DNA of 64,000 bases. Origin: Prostheceraeus crozeri (lineage: Eukaryota > Platyhelminthes > Polycladida > Euryleptidae). Below the pieces are notes generated by a model. That model searched no databases. It saw only the letters and a program-made list of their open reading frames with translations, and was not told where the DNA came from. Numbering within the stretch: position 1 is the first letter of the stretch; the number at the start of each line of letters is the position of its first letter. The translations under genes were made by a program, and so were the position numbers. Shown here piece by piece: positions 32,911 to 44,999 of the stretch. Where the stretch lies: contig CAJQUW010008924.1 of NCBI GenBank assembly GCA_907163375.1, positions 124,001-188,000 of the forward strand. The letters are read 5' to 3'.

Positions 32911-35724
32911 TAGTGATGCAAATGGAAAATTTTCCAATTTTTTCAAAATTTTCCGTTGAAATTTTTTTTCGGTGATTGACGTTTTTGCCTTTGTTTTGGA
33001 GACTTGTTGCAGTCGTTTGAAAGGACTATGTAATATTCAAAGACCGAAAACTTCTCTATCATCCCTGCATGTTAACTTTTGGGACCAACTGCACCCTCCA
33101 TGTCTATTTCAGATCTTTCCAACTGAATATCAGACATTAAATGGATTTCAGATTTCTCTAATTGAATTTCAGATATCTGTGAGAAACTCAACTTCGAAAG
33201 GATCTTAGATTCAACTGGAGAATCTCCAATTCATCTGGAAAAGTTTGAAATTCATTTAAGTGGATCTGAAATCGATTGGGAACTATCTGAACCATCTGAA
33301 CCAGCTAGAAATGGAATGTGTAGTTTGTCCTCCACGAAGATATCGGACAATACGCCAGAAGTTAGAAGCTATCATATAGATATTCTTCTACTCATCACAG
33401 ATATATTTAGTTGCCAAATATCTCACGAGTTTACAGTCTTTATATATCGTCGTTGTCCGTGCAAAACTTCACATGTGTCTTAAAGTGCAGATGTTAAAAC
33501 CTCACATGTGCATTTTGGACAAAAATCATTTTTTTTGATAAATCAAATAAAGAGACCTTATGCCATCGTCATGCAACATATTTTTACCGAAGTCTACTGG
33601 GAAGCGTGTTTTCTTGCAATTCAAAAATATAACATGGACAATCAAAACCTCACATGTGCAGTTAATGTCAAAACCTCACATGTGCAATCTAATGTCAAAA
33701 CCTCACATGTGCAGTTCAATGTGTAAACGTCACATGTGTCGCTCATAAGTGTACTGAATATGGCCTTGGAATGAAACAAAAAAATAAAATCTAATTGAAC
33801 TGTATTGTGTATTTCTATTCGAATATGCAATGTTGAAATTATACGTTTTATTCATTTCTAGCAGAATATAAACAATCGGCATGCAGATAATATAGCGCGA
33901 CTTTAACCTTCGACCTTTTCCTTCTGTTCTTATGAGTCAAGTTATTCGGTAGCAATCATTTTGTCGTCACGCCATGATGAGTAATAAAAACTAATAATGT
34001 TCTTCGATTTCTATTGTCAGAATTATAGACTGCGTAACTTCACATCGATCAATAAGCTCAAAATTCAGCCAACACAGGCATGAATAGAAAGCTGTACCTA
34101 AATTCAGGTCAGTGATGCTTTGATGGATATCGAAGCACACAGCCGTCAGTTGATTTGTGTTTGTGAGTCTGTGAATACGTGTCTTTTACAAACGTCTTGG
34201 ATTTATTCTAAAAGCATTGCTGATTCAGTCTGTAAATGGATACTACAAATAGAGGATACAAAATGGTGGATACAAAAAGTACAAGCACCTACAAGAACTA
34301 AAGAAATTCGTGCTTCGTGATTGTCATTTGTTTTATGACAGCTTGCCGCACTAAACTTCATTGCATGGTACAGGCCTATTTGGTAAGAGAGGCTTGTTCT
34401 GTATGATGAAGCCTGCCATGATTCATGGAGTTTACTATCTAGCTCCTACTTTCATCTTTTGCAATTTTGGATGGAAATATATGTTTCTTCTTGTTCTATT
34501 TATGATCATTTTTCATCATATCCTAAGTTTATTTTAGTAAATTAAGCAATTTGCTAACAATATAATCTAGCGCTTTCTGTTATTATTTTCATCAAATAAA
34601 CGTTGCTATGATAGTCAGTTCAATTCTTCTGAAATTAGGTTGTAAGTAAGCCAGCGTTGTAACTTAGTTTTTGTAATATTGTTAAGAGTTAATTTTAGCA
34701 AATAGACAGCAATTGTTAGTTGAAATCAGAAAATTGACTTAGATTGGAACTTGCAAAATTGATGTACAAGTAAATCCTAAAATGGCAAACACCTCGTATG
34801 TAATGGACAAGCAGAACCTCACATGTGACAAATGGTAAAAACCTCACATGTGTAATGGACAAGAAAAACCTCACATGTGCATAATTTGACCAATGATACG
34901 GTATAGCTTCTATAGAATAACATGATATCATTTCTGAAAATCATAGAATTAGTTGAACTATGAACAGTAAGATCACCATGTAAAGTCCTGTTTCGATTCA
35001 ACAAGTACTCAACAAAATGAACAGTTTTTTTCGTCTACTGAAAAGTTGATAAAATGCACATGTGAGGTTTTGACAAATGCACTTTAAGACACATGTGAGA
35101 TTTTGCACGGACTACGACGCTTCCAATATATGGTCGCTCATGTATAATGTTGTGTTGGACTGTGTGCTTGTACTTCACATGTTCATCAACACATGGAGAA
35201 TTTGTATCATTGCAATCAAGGCTGCATAATAAAGCTTAACTTTCAAGCCATAAACAAACTCCAAAATAAAGTGCATTATTTCTGCTCCAGATCTTTCACA
35301 ATGCACCCCTATTGTAAAGGAAAAAATTCACGTTGTCCCAAAAGATGTCTGTGTTATAACATTAAAAATGGCAACAAATTGCCACAAGCCACTGGTGGCA
35401 AAGGGATGCTCAAAAATCCACGGACGGGATTCGTATTGCTACGATTGTTTTAATCGAAATGATATGATGAAATCAAGAGTTTTAGAACAATTCTATTGAT
35501 GTGTCTATGCCTCGGCTGTGATAGAAAACGTAAAAATTATATCACAAAAAAATTCAAATTTCTTCATTTTTCAAAATCGTTTTATTCAAAATAATGATCA
35601 AAATCACCAGTTTTATAGACCCATTCTATTGGTGTGTACCTCGGCTGTGGAAGCGGTCAAAGCATATAGGGTCTATCACAAAAAATCAGAACTTTCAAAA
35701 TTTTCCGGAAAATTTTCATCACTA
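32911..35724. mobile_element. hAT-type element Y, copy 1, with 8-bp TSD and a nested insertion
   Basis: The left end is TAGTGATGcaaATGGAAAAT and the right end reads ggaaaattttCATCACTA; these are inverted repeats. Perfect TSDs ctgcttcc flank it at 32903-32910 and 35725-35732. Without the nested 1672-bp element it is about 1.14 kb. It contains TTTCAGAT/ATCTGAAAT motif arrays (33100-33300) and a local duplication near its right end (about 35480-35560 and 35605-35700). No transposase is recognisable. An inverted paralogue lies at 43498-44484. Confidence 0.9.
33448..35119. mobile_element. 1.67-kb element with 69-bp TIRs and CACATGTG arrays
   Basis: The left TIR 33448-33516 (cgtcgttgtccgtgcaaaac…) and right TIR 35051-35119 match at 63 of 69 positions as reverse complements. 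AAACCTCACATGTG-type units repeat at about 33464, 33498, 33648, 33672, 33698, 33724 and again at 34812, 34836 and 34864 in direct orientation; the TIRs carry two more each. The paralogous copy of the host element at 43950-43985 has the unoccupied site (acagtctttcttccaatatgg), proving insertion. The flanks show at most a short TSD (atatat-like). It encodes no recognisable transposase, so it is non-autonomous or decayed. Confidence 0.85.
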
Positions 35725-38437
35725 CTGCTTCCCAAGCATCATACGTCACCTGTCCCTTCGCCTAATCAATCCCCATCATCTCCTGACCGGCCCGATCCTG
35801 CAGTGAAGCCGTCCTCATCATCTGTCAAGTTACGTAAGCCGAAGTCTCCTGTCTGTCCAGCTCCGTCAATTCTCCTCTTCAACGCCCGATCCCTCTTCAA
35901 CAAATTTGACGATGTACGTGTAAGAGTTGAGAAATATAACGCTGATGTAGTCGTGATTACGGAGTCCTGGCTTGACTCATCAACCTCTGATCTGTCAATC
36001 TCCCTACCCGGATATCAATTGGTAAGACAAGACCGAGACTCCAACGGAGGCGGCATAGTGTGTTTTTATAAATCAAACTTCAAACTTTCCATCATTAGTG
36101 ATTGATATGTCTCTGATATCAAGTCCAACTTTTTATGTTTTCGAATCGAGCAATTTGATGCCATATTTTTTGTTGTTTATCATCCCTACTTGGGTAAAGT
36201 ATCGTCTCATTCGATTGTTTTGGACTTTATTCAAAATCTAATTGATCACAGTCTCTCGAGCCATTTTATCCTTCTTGGTGACATTAATGACCTCAGACTG
36301 TACATTGGTGACTTTTTTGTGTTGAACAATATGCAACAGCTTGTGACTATGTCTAGTCAGGCAATAACATTCTGGACATCATTGCCTCTAATTTCTTCCG
36401 CATAAATTTGAATCCCCTCAGTCTATTTCTCCCTTAGGTTGCTCTGATCATAAAGGCATTTTTCTCAAGAGTTTCAATTCCCTAAAACATGTTACCACCA
36501 CCAAAGTCAAGGTCCGCTATTTCTCTCCCTCTTCCTTTGCTGTGTGCTATCGCTTCCTCGCTTCGATTGACTGGAATGAGTTCTTCATGCACGTGGTTGA
36601 TGTTAATGATGCTGTTGAACATTTCCAGATGTTTGTTCGTTACGTATACCTAACCTTCTCGAATGAGAGAACTGTTCGCATGAGGAATGTTGATGCTCCG
36701 TGGATGTCCCCATCTTTGAAAGTTCTTTCCGATTCCCGTGACCGTGCCCTCTCTAGGGGCAATTATGCCAAGTATGTTCGGCTCCGGGAGAGATTTCTTG
36801 CTGCGGTTGAAGTTGCCAAGAAGCGGTACTTTTCCCACTAGCACTCCTCCTCCATTTCTGATAGATGGAAATCCATTAATAAACAAATCAAAAGTGTTCG
36901 TAATGATGCTCTTGATCAGTTTCTGATAAATGACCTCAACGATTGCTTTCATTCTGCTTCCTCATCTCCTGACCTACATTTGTTCAACGATAAACGTCCA
37001 GTTCAGAAAACAACGTCTTTCTCTGTCTCTGAGTCGTTGATTGTCAAAATGATCAAACAATGTAAGGCTAATTCAGTTGGTCCTGATGAATTACCTGGGT
37101 TCTTCGTTCGTTCCTTCGTAGACGTTCTCGCCCTACCTCTCACGATCATTTAAATAAGTGCCTTGATAGTCGTGTTTTTCCCAATATTTGGAAGTCTGCC
37201 AACGTCATCCCCATTCCGAAAAACAAAACTGAGCACAGACCTATCTCGATTCTTCCATTCCTAAGTAAGGTACTTGAACGTCTTATCAGAGATCATATAT
37301 TCTCCTACCGTCTCTTCGACAGCCGTTCGACCCCCGGCAATTTGGCTTCATACCCAATGGTTATAGTAGTTGCACTAATGCCTTACTCTCGATTCGCCTC
37401 CCAATTCTTCCCAATTCTGCAGCACACCACACACTGTACAGACAATTACGCTTGAGTGCTCGCTGTAGATTTTCAAAAGGCATTTAATTCCGTTAGCCAC
37501 TCCACCCTTCTCTACTCACTGATAAACCACTTCGACTGTAAACCCTTCGTCATCAAGTTCATTCAAAGCTTCCTCTCGGATCGCTTCCAGCGTGCTTTTA
37601 ACAACGGCATCGCTGCCGAATGGAAGCAGGTTCACAGTGGGATGCCTCAAGGCTCAATTCTTGGCCCGATTCTCTTTGTGACCTTCATTAACGACCTTCC
37701 TAAATTCGAAGACACTAGAGTGGTGGCGTATGCTGATGATGTTACGTTGATTTATTTGGGTAGTGAGAAGTTTGTTGATAATTTCCAGAGTGATGTTGAT
37801 CAATTTAGTCAGTGGTCCAAAGAGAAAAAACTAACAATCAATTCCAACAAGACAAAAAGCCTTCTGATATCAAGGAAACTGTGTAACTCCCCCACTTCTG
37901 TGTCCACTCTTCTCCCTCTCATTGTTGATAATGTTGTAATTGAGGATGTTGACAGTTTGAAGATTTTGGGCGTCGTCTTCTCAGATGATGCGAGATGAGA
38001 AAAACAATTCACTTGTCTGTATGCAAAATGTTGTCGAGCCTTGTTAATAGTTAAGCGCCTGAAAAAAGAACGGCAACCCCGGTCACATTATTTGGCAAGC
38101 ATACATCAGTTTCGTGTTCTGCCACATTGTTTTTTGTTGGCCAGTTATTTGTGATGTAAATGGCAACCAATTTAAAAAGCATGTTCATTTTGATCGCATA
38201 GCCCGCTGGTGGGCATCTGTATCTGCAAATGTCCCCAGCCTGCAGAACATGTTAGACAAATCATGTGTGAAGCTTATATGTAAAATTGCAAGAGACAAAG
38301 AGACTCATCCGCTAGCAGATTTTTTCATCACACGCGACCAGAAGACCGGTATTAGACACACCAGGCAGCTTCTACCGCTCCGTCGACGCTCTGCCATGTA
38401 CAATTCCTCCTTTGTAAAGTATTCTGTACATTCATGA
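35725..38437 (+). pseudogene. CR1-like ORF2: AP-endonuclease and reverse transcriptase, disabled
   Basis: Endonuclease landmarks in order: SILLFNARSLFNK, VVVITESWLD (catalytic Glu), LLGDIND (GDxN) and CSDHKG (SDH). RT follows: ANVIPIPKNK, HRPISILPFLSKVLERLI, VDFQKAFNSVSHSTL, GMPQGSILGPILF, the catalytic VAYADDVTL (intact) and LTINSNKTKSLL. The C-terminal frame at 38114-38437 ends …QLLPLRRRSAMYNSS. Stops at 36105, 36405, 36841, about 37150 and 37453 break it into at least six frames. Codon choice is C-richer than the surroundings. Protein function when intact: target-primed reverse transcription. Confidence 0.88.
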
Positions 38438-38519
38438 ATTTGCCACTGTATTGAATTCCATCATGTCATTACCGCCATATGTTTTGACGAATAAAGATCT
38501 ATTATTATTATTATTATTG

Positions 38520-38934
38520 TAACAAGGCTGAAATACATCTTCAAGGCTGAAAAATATCTTCATCATAAAAGTCAAGCTGCGACGGGTGGAGAAGGAGACA
38601 GCCGAGACACACATCAAGAATAATGGGAATTCAGAATTACAGTACCTATATTAACCGAGATGATAAGTATTCCTCGTCACCGAACTGAGTCTTCTATTGT
38701 CGCTATCTGTACGCTGTTCATGCTTCTTCTTATCTCCCTCATAGGTAGAATAAACCGAGTATATCTGGACCATTGGTTTTATCTAAAATAAAAAAAAGCT
38801 TAGCAAGGAGATAACTACAGGGTAAGGTAGGCGAGAGCTCAGGGTTGCTGGATACGCAATACGGAGTTGGTAGAAAGCAATAGACTATCATAATTCAATA
38901 ACTATCATATATTAACTAAGTAGCCTGTTATCCA
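38520..38934. other. Gene-free spacer
   Basis: Nothing recognisable lies between the (ATT)n tail of the CR1-like element and the start of repeat X. Confidence 0.5.
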
Positions 38935-39354
38935 GAGTGCTAGAATATGCAGGTTACATTATTATTAAATCCCCAATGTGTAGACAATTTCGATTTTACT
39001 AAGTGAACTCGAGGGGATACAGTCGGAATTGTTTCCACATGTCAGATGTGTACATTTATGCAGTTTTGAAGAAATTACAACCAAAGATTACAACGGATTT
39101 GACTGATCATGATAGCATAATGCCAAAGGAAATGATATTTTTTTTACAGATCGTTTGTGTCATGACAGCCTTGGAGAGGTAATTTATATTTAACTAGCAA
39201 CTCGATGACCTGCTATTGCTTTCATGCTGAATCGCAGGAGAATCTTCTTAGGCGTGATCATATCATAAGCAACCTGCCACTGGTAGAGCATAATAATAGA
39301 ATCAAACATATAGTAGGGATATGTAGGTAGAGTGTCAACTCAAAAAAGTATCTG
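38935..39354 (+). repeat. Dispersed repeat X, copy 1, left half
   Basis: It aligns in inverted orientation with 44660-44995 and 48440-48835. Shared blocks include attaaatccccaatgtgtag, cagccttggagag, ttcttaggcgtgatcat and gagtgtcaactcaaaaaagt. It is cut at 39354 by the CCCGTAGCAA element and resumes at 43214. Confidence 0.8.
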
Positions 39355-39393
39355 CCCGTAGCAAGACAAATTGCATCTCATATGCATTGAGCG

Positions 39394-39490
39394 GGATGCA
39401 TTATTTTGGGCATGCATTGGAGGGGGATACATCCCAAGATGCTTTTTGAGATGCATCCCTCCTCCAATGCATGTCCAAAATAATGCATCC
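39394..39490. repeat. Subterminal palindrome of the CCCGTAGCAA element
   Basis: Arms of about 40 bp (ggatgcattattttgggcat… and its near complement …atgtccaaaataatgcatcc) flank a 16-nt loop. Further copies of ccaaaataatgcatccgg follow at about 39553 and 39609. Confidence 0.8.
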
Positions 39491-41948
39491 GGATGCATTC
39501 CAGGATTCATCCCTAGAGGCATTCTAGGATGCATCTATATGCCAGATGCATGCCCAAAATAATGCATCCGGATGCATTCTAGGATGCATCTACATTTCAG
39601 ATACAGGTCCAAAATAATGCATCCGGATGTAGTAATCGGGATGATAAGTTTAGTTATAATTCAACCTTACATACTACTGTTAGCCGGCCTACCAAATGTC
39701 GAAAAATCAAAATATCGATCACTTCGATCAGCAAGGCTATATTGATAGGAAATGTTAGAGATTTTGTTACAATGTTGCCATATATTTTTCGTGAAGAGTT
39801 CGCATCTTATCACAATCTTGCTCACGCTTGGCAACACGGTCGGAAATTTCACGGAACCCATTGCTGAAATAAAGAAATTGAACACAACAATAAAACACCC
39901 ACAGTGCGGATCGGAAAATGTATTCGGATATACATGTATGTGGTGATTAAATCTACCACGAATTCAGATAATGGAAATTTCGGTATAACAGGTCAACTTT
40001 GCAGGCCTGCTTTTTCTACATAATGGTTCTGATGGCATTATATTTATGGCTTAGACAGAAGCAATACAGTAGGCATCCAACAATATCAGTTAATTTTTCG
40101 AGGCAGGAATTGACAGTGTTCGAGGACAGTGATTTAATTCAAACCTTTCAGTATTTCAAAGGGAGACAAATTGTGTGTGAATATTTTTTTTTCAATTATG
40201 CATGTACGTTTTCAATAGTTGCTGACATGAAAAATCAGAAAATATTACAATTTAATTAAGATTTATGCAAAGTTAATACAGTAGGCTAATAGGATTATCC
40301 CAAGTTCTGGTGACATATCTTATTACAAGTACAAAATAGATTCATGAGTCTAAGCCAATTCTTGAAGTTCTATACAATTTGTCAGGCAGGCTATAGTGAA
40401 AAATTGAAATCAAAAGGAATAAACTTATTCGTTACTATCGAGAGAACAATCAAACCTGTTTCCTTGAAAACTTGTCGAGGATCTCATCAAAATCTGAATT
40501 TAAGTCCGGGTATTTTAAAACAAACATGTATGCACACATTCCCCAAGTCAGTTTAAGCCTAACCTAAACCTATCCTACAATCAATATTTGGTAGCCTTGG
40601 TGAAGCGATTCTTGTATCATTTAGTTTTCAGTCCAGTGTGATGGCTTCAGAATCGACGTAGAACAATTAGGGGTCTAATAAAAATGATTTTCTCATGAAT
40701 GTATTTGGAAAATGTATTTAATGAATTTTACAAGTGCGCATTAATTTTTGTCATGAAATCTTTAAGAATGAAATTTTATGGCTTTTTTATCAAAATTTAA
40801 AGCCTTTTATCATTTGTAGTTTAATTACGCATGGAAAGCACTTTGCTTCAATTTATTCGTAAGACTGAGGTTATAAAATCGCAAAAGATAAACCCGGAAT
40901 TCCTCAAAACAATAATTAGGAATCCAAGCAAGCATTTTGTAAAATCATAAGATATAGGTCTATGTGTCAACCAGCTTTTTGTTCAGTACTGCTGACAGAA
41001 GGAAGGATTCACAGGGGACATAATTCAACATTTATATTTATAGAAATAAATGCAAAATGATATTCTTACACAAATTAGCACAATGAAATTATCATTTTAT
41101 CATTACCGATCTTTGGAGAACAGTATTCGAATAGCAGAAGAAGTCCTATGAATTACAATTCCAGCATACCTGCACAGTGCACATTCTAAAGATCTAAAAT
41201 TCTAAAACTTGCAAAAATAAACATGCATGTATAATAAGCAGATAATAAATTCAGAGAATAAGCAGATAATTTCATATTCAAAGATTTTGCATTTGTGAAT
41301 ATCTCAATACTAATAGGAAGAATCCTTATGCAATCTCAACTTATTCCATCAAGAATTGATGCCACATGCATTCGAGGTAAATATATACCGAAATCATAGT
41401 TTTGCATTAAAACATGTTTTTCAAGTTCTACGTGCACATGAATGATTTTGTTGACACATCTTCGCTTTCGTTTGAAGAAGTTTCCTGCATGAATTAATGA
41501 ACAGATGCTTCGAGATATAAGCAGACATTGCTTTGAAATAAAATTGAAATAGTGTTTTAAATGTAATTCTTTGAGATTTATTCTTTTGATGAAATAGTGG
41601 AAGTCTTTGTGCCTGTAATTTAATTGGTTAAGGTTCATTTACTCCGAGCCTGATCTCACAAAAATAACATGACAAAATAACCTGATCATATTAGAATTAA
41701 ACGAATAATTCTTGCTGACGATGGCGAGAGAAGAGCCTCGCGTAGACACCAATTCATTATATGCACCAATTTAAAGTTTCTTCCTTTTATTTATTTTAGC
41801 TGTAATTATATTTTTGATTAATAATTTAATTGATTATTTAATGTTCAAAAGTCTTTCCCTATGTTCAATGTGATTGAAAGATTAGTTATTTAATGATATT
41901 AATCTGGGTCACAAGAGTTTCGTCGCAATGATGGACGCCGCATACAAT

Positions 41949-42040
41949 GAAAACTTACCTTTGAGGAGATGAATCCATGCAGCTATCTTCGGATTACTGC
42001 CGTGCACCGTTTCTTCTTCAAAGTTTCTTCAAGTTCAAGT
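41949..42040 (-). other. Possible exon inside the CCCGTAGCAA element
   Basis: A minus-strand frame reads …SNPKIAAWIHLLK and ends on an excellent donor (AAAG|GTAAGTTTTC). A second frame over the upstream part is strongly coiled-coil-like (FINDLKKKLELEETLKKK). The acceptor is not clear. It may be a remnant of the element's own gene. Confidence 0.3.
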
Positions 42041-43213
42041 TTCTTCTTCAGGTCGTTGATGAATTTTTCCGAGATTATAGGCAACATATTCAATCCTGAG
42101 ATTCATTTTTACAAAAATTCCTATGTATGGATGAGATTGAAGCTGCAAAAAAGTGGACAGATTGCAGTATACATGTGCATTGTGCTCGTACGTCATAAGA
42201 GAATGTGTTTTTTAAGTTAAATCGGGGTCCATTGTAACTTTTGGTTTTAGGCAAACGTGGACCTTATGTGCTATACGTAGTAGTGAAGATTACTGATCAC
42301 TCAAACCTTGATGAAATTAGCTTTTTGCAAATTAGAAGCGCCGTCAAATAGATTAGAAATTTAGAATAATTTCATTAGATATTTTAATTGAGCAGATCAT
42401 CTGCATATAGAAAATAGCAATCACAAAAGCAAATCTATAAACAAACTTTTTGGTTGGAGAGTATAGGAGGTATAGATGCAGAAATGGATTCGTCTTAAAA
42501 AATTCTTTCACTGTTATAGTATAGACATTTTGAAACTCGAATTATTCGGGGATAACGCCACTCTCGGAAATGAATCGAAGTGTCCCACAGACATTCTTCT
42601 GAATCGACTAGAAATGTTGGATCCGCTGGAACTACTATACTTATCACGACTTAATACTTGTACTTATCATATCAGGAGTTTCGGAATTCTTGAAGTGACT
42701 GCGATATATAATGAATCTAAGTAAAACCAGAGGTACTGCGACTTTTTACAAACTTACCTTAAGACTCAGTTGAATAAATGAAGCACTGTGCATGGAGCAA
42801 ATAAACATATCCATGACGCCATGTGCAACAGTTAATCAAACGCACATCGACGGAAGGAAACAAGATGTCTTCTAGCTCGGGATGTTTGAAAATTCAGCAG
42901 TGCATATGGCATTGGTCGTTTGGCTTGCGCTATTGATTGCAGATCTGTCACATTCAACAATGCACGGTGAGCGGGGATGCATGACTGCATTTACAGAGAC
43001 TCGGATGCATTCCACAAGCATTCGATTCTTCCACGACTCTCAGTGCAGCTGCAGTTGAGGCTCATGGTTGAAGGGTAACTGCATTGAATGCACATTGGAA
43101 TGCTTTAGGATTCATCGAGATGCATCCTGGTATGCATCTAAGTGCAGTCAGATGCATCCAGATGTATCCAGATGTATCCAGATACATCCGACTGCATTTA
43201 ATTTTGCTACGGG

Positions 43214-43395
43214 TGTATACAGTGAAAATTTTTGTATGAAGAGATTCAGTTTTTTGCGGGGATTACGTTCCCGTGGTCCAAAAAATTATTTGAGCAGTTT
43301 TAAAAAATGTCAAAATTTTGCCAATTTAAATACTACCAAGATGACTCCCCGTTGTAAGTAGTATAAAGCAAGTTGGATATCAAAGGAATGAATAT
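43214..43395 (+). repeat. Dispersed repeat X, copy 1, right half
   Basis: It continues the copy cut at 39354: tgtatacagtgaaaattttt… to caaaggaatgaat. It matches the inverted copy 48282-48450 through cagttttttgcgg, ccaaaaaattatttgagcag and tttaaatactacc. Confidence 0.85.
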
Positions 43396-43497
43396 TTGCT
43401 AATAATCATCCTACTAAGCTGAAATCAGGCTAATTATCAGGGGAATTTCATGTTCCGTATTGCAATGGAAGTCTTCATGAAAAAGTCGAGGTATTAT

Positions 43498-44484
43498 CAG
43501 TGATGAAAAATTTCCGTGGAAAATTATGGAAAAATGTAGAAAATTTTGATTTTTTTTATGGTCCCTACAATTTGAGCGCTTCCACTGCCGAGGCAGCTGC
43601 GTACCAATAAATTGGGTCTAAAACTCTTGATTTCATCATTATTTCGATTAAAGCTATCGTAGCAATACGATTTCCGTCCGAGGATTTTTGAACAGTCCTT
43701 TGCCAGCATCAGTGGCTTGTACTAAATTGCTAGTATTTTTAATTATCACACAGACACCGTTTGGGATAACGTGAATCTTGCTTTACAATAGGGGTATAGT
43801 TTCATACAATGTGAAAGATCTGGAGCAAAAAAATATACTTTATTTTAGAGTTTGTCAATTGCTAGCTTCAAAGTTAAGCTTTATTATGCAGCGTTGATCA
43901 TAGTGATCCAAATTGTCCATGTGTTGATGAACATGTGATGAAGTATAAGCTCACAGTCCACGCAGCATTCATGAGCGACCATATTGGAAGAAAGACTGTA
44001 AACTCGTGAGATGTTTGGAAACTAAAGATATCTGTGATGAGTAAAATAATATCTATGATAGCTTCAAACTTCTGGCGCATCGTCCGATATCTTCGTTGAG
44101 GATACACATCCTCCATTTCTAGTTAAGATGATTCAGACAGTCCCAAATCGATTTCAGATCTGCCCAAATGAATTTCAGATATGATCCAGATGAATTGGAG
44201 ATCTCCAGTTGAATTAAAGATCTTTTCAAAGTTGAGCTGGTGACAGATATCTGAAATTCATTCGGAAAGATCTGAAATAGACATGGAAAAGGTGTAGTTG
44301 GTACCAAAAGTTAACATACAGGGATGATAGAGAAGTTTTCGGACTTTAAATATTACATAGTCTTTTCAAACGACTATAATAAGTCTCCAAAACAAAGGCA
44401 AAAACGTCAATCACCAAAAAATAAATTTCAAAATTTTCCAGAATATTTTGAAAAAAATTGGAAAATTTTCCATTTGCATCACTA
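43498..44484. mobile_element. hAT-type element Y, copy 2 (inverted, unoccupied)
   Basis: This is the reverse complement of the outer parts of 32911-35724 without the inner insertion. Ends: CAGTGATGaaaaatttcc at left and …ttttccatttgCATCACTA at right. The flanking octamers ggtattat and gacattgt match at 5 of 8 positions, all differences being transitions, as expected for an old TSD. Short minus-strand frames (43524-43709, 43898-44116) have no family. Confidence 0.85.
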
Positions 44485-44659
44485 GACATTGTTCGTGCTT
44501 TCTTAGCTGAAAATTCAACATTTTAATTCAATTTTCACCGACTTGATTTTATGATTCACTAAATTCATGTTTCATTTCTTAAATCTGAAGAGTGATGTGG
44601 CCCCATTTGCATCTTTCAAAGTTAATTGAAATCATTGTCTGTGACTTTGCCATGCCAGT

Positions 44660-44995
44660 GGCATCTGTTGCCTGATCACGCTTAAGAAGATTCTCTTGAG
44701 GTTCAGCAGGAAAGCAATAGCGCAGGTCATCGAGTTGCCAGTTCATCAAACATTACCTCTCCAAGGCTGTCATGGCAAGGAGGATCTGTAAAATTATATC
44801 ATTTCCTTCTGCTTTAGGCCTATGCTATCATGATTAGTCAATTCCGTTGTAATTTCTTCAAAACCTACATAACTGTGCATATCTCACATTTGGAAACAAT
44901 TACGACTGTATCTCCTTTGGGTTCATTTAATAAATTCGAAAGTGCATACACATTGGGGATTTAATAAATGCGGAGTTACCACTCTACCTAATATA
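44660..44995 (-). repeat. Dispersed repeat X, copy 2 (partial, inverted)
   Basis: It matches the left half of copy 1 in reverse: gatcacgcttaagaagattc, cctctccaaggctgtcatg and cacattggggatttaataa. The right-half portion is missing. Confidence 0.8.
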
Positions 44996-44999
44996 TCTA

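Larger units (their letters stand above)
32520..38519 (+). mobile_element. CR1/Jockey-like retrotransposon interrupted by a hAT element
   Basis: The left part (about 32520-32910) holds the start of ORF2: from an ATG at 32795 the frame reads SRTALLQLRHDYPLP and then RRRLFFHRLLLP. It is interrupted at the TSD ctgcttcc and resumes at 35725 in the same frame with KHHTSPVPSPNQ, then the endonuclease and RT. The 3′ end is AATAAAG followed by an (ATT)n tail at about 38499-38519, as in CR1/L2-type elements. The 5′ boundary is approximate. Confidence 0.75.
39355..43213. mobile_element. 3.86-kb element with CCCGTAGCAA ends and ATGCATCC subterminal arrays
   Basis: The ends are inverted: CCCGTAGCAAgacaaattgc at the left and (reverse complement) CCCGTAGCAAaattaaatgc at the right. 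The unsplit repeat X copy at 48282-48835 reads tctgtatacag where this copy reads tctg|element|tgtatacag, so the insertion site is precise with a 2-bp (tg) duplication. Both subterminal regions (39365-39635, 42960-43200) are dense in ATGCATC-type units. Inside, two strong minus-strand donors (GTAAGTTTG at about 42757, GTAAGTTTTC at about 41957) suggest a spliced, decayed gene. No transposase family is recognisable. Confidence 0.82.

Noticed and set aside
33460-34880. Regularly recurring 16-bp units that might suggest a CRISPR array
   Set aside because: Spacing is irregular, units also occur inverted in the TIRs, and the context is a eukaryotic transposon; these are subterminal transposon repeats.
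39340-39562. Overlapping Met/His-rich frames on both strands
   Set aside because: They arise from palindromic ATGCATCC repeats at the end of the 39355 element.
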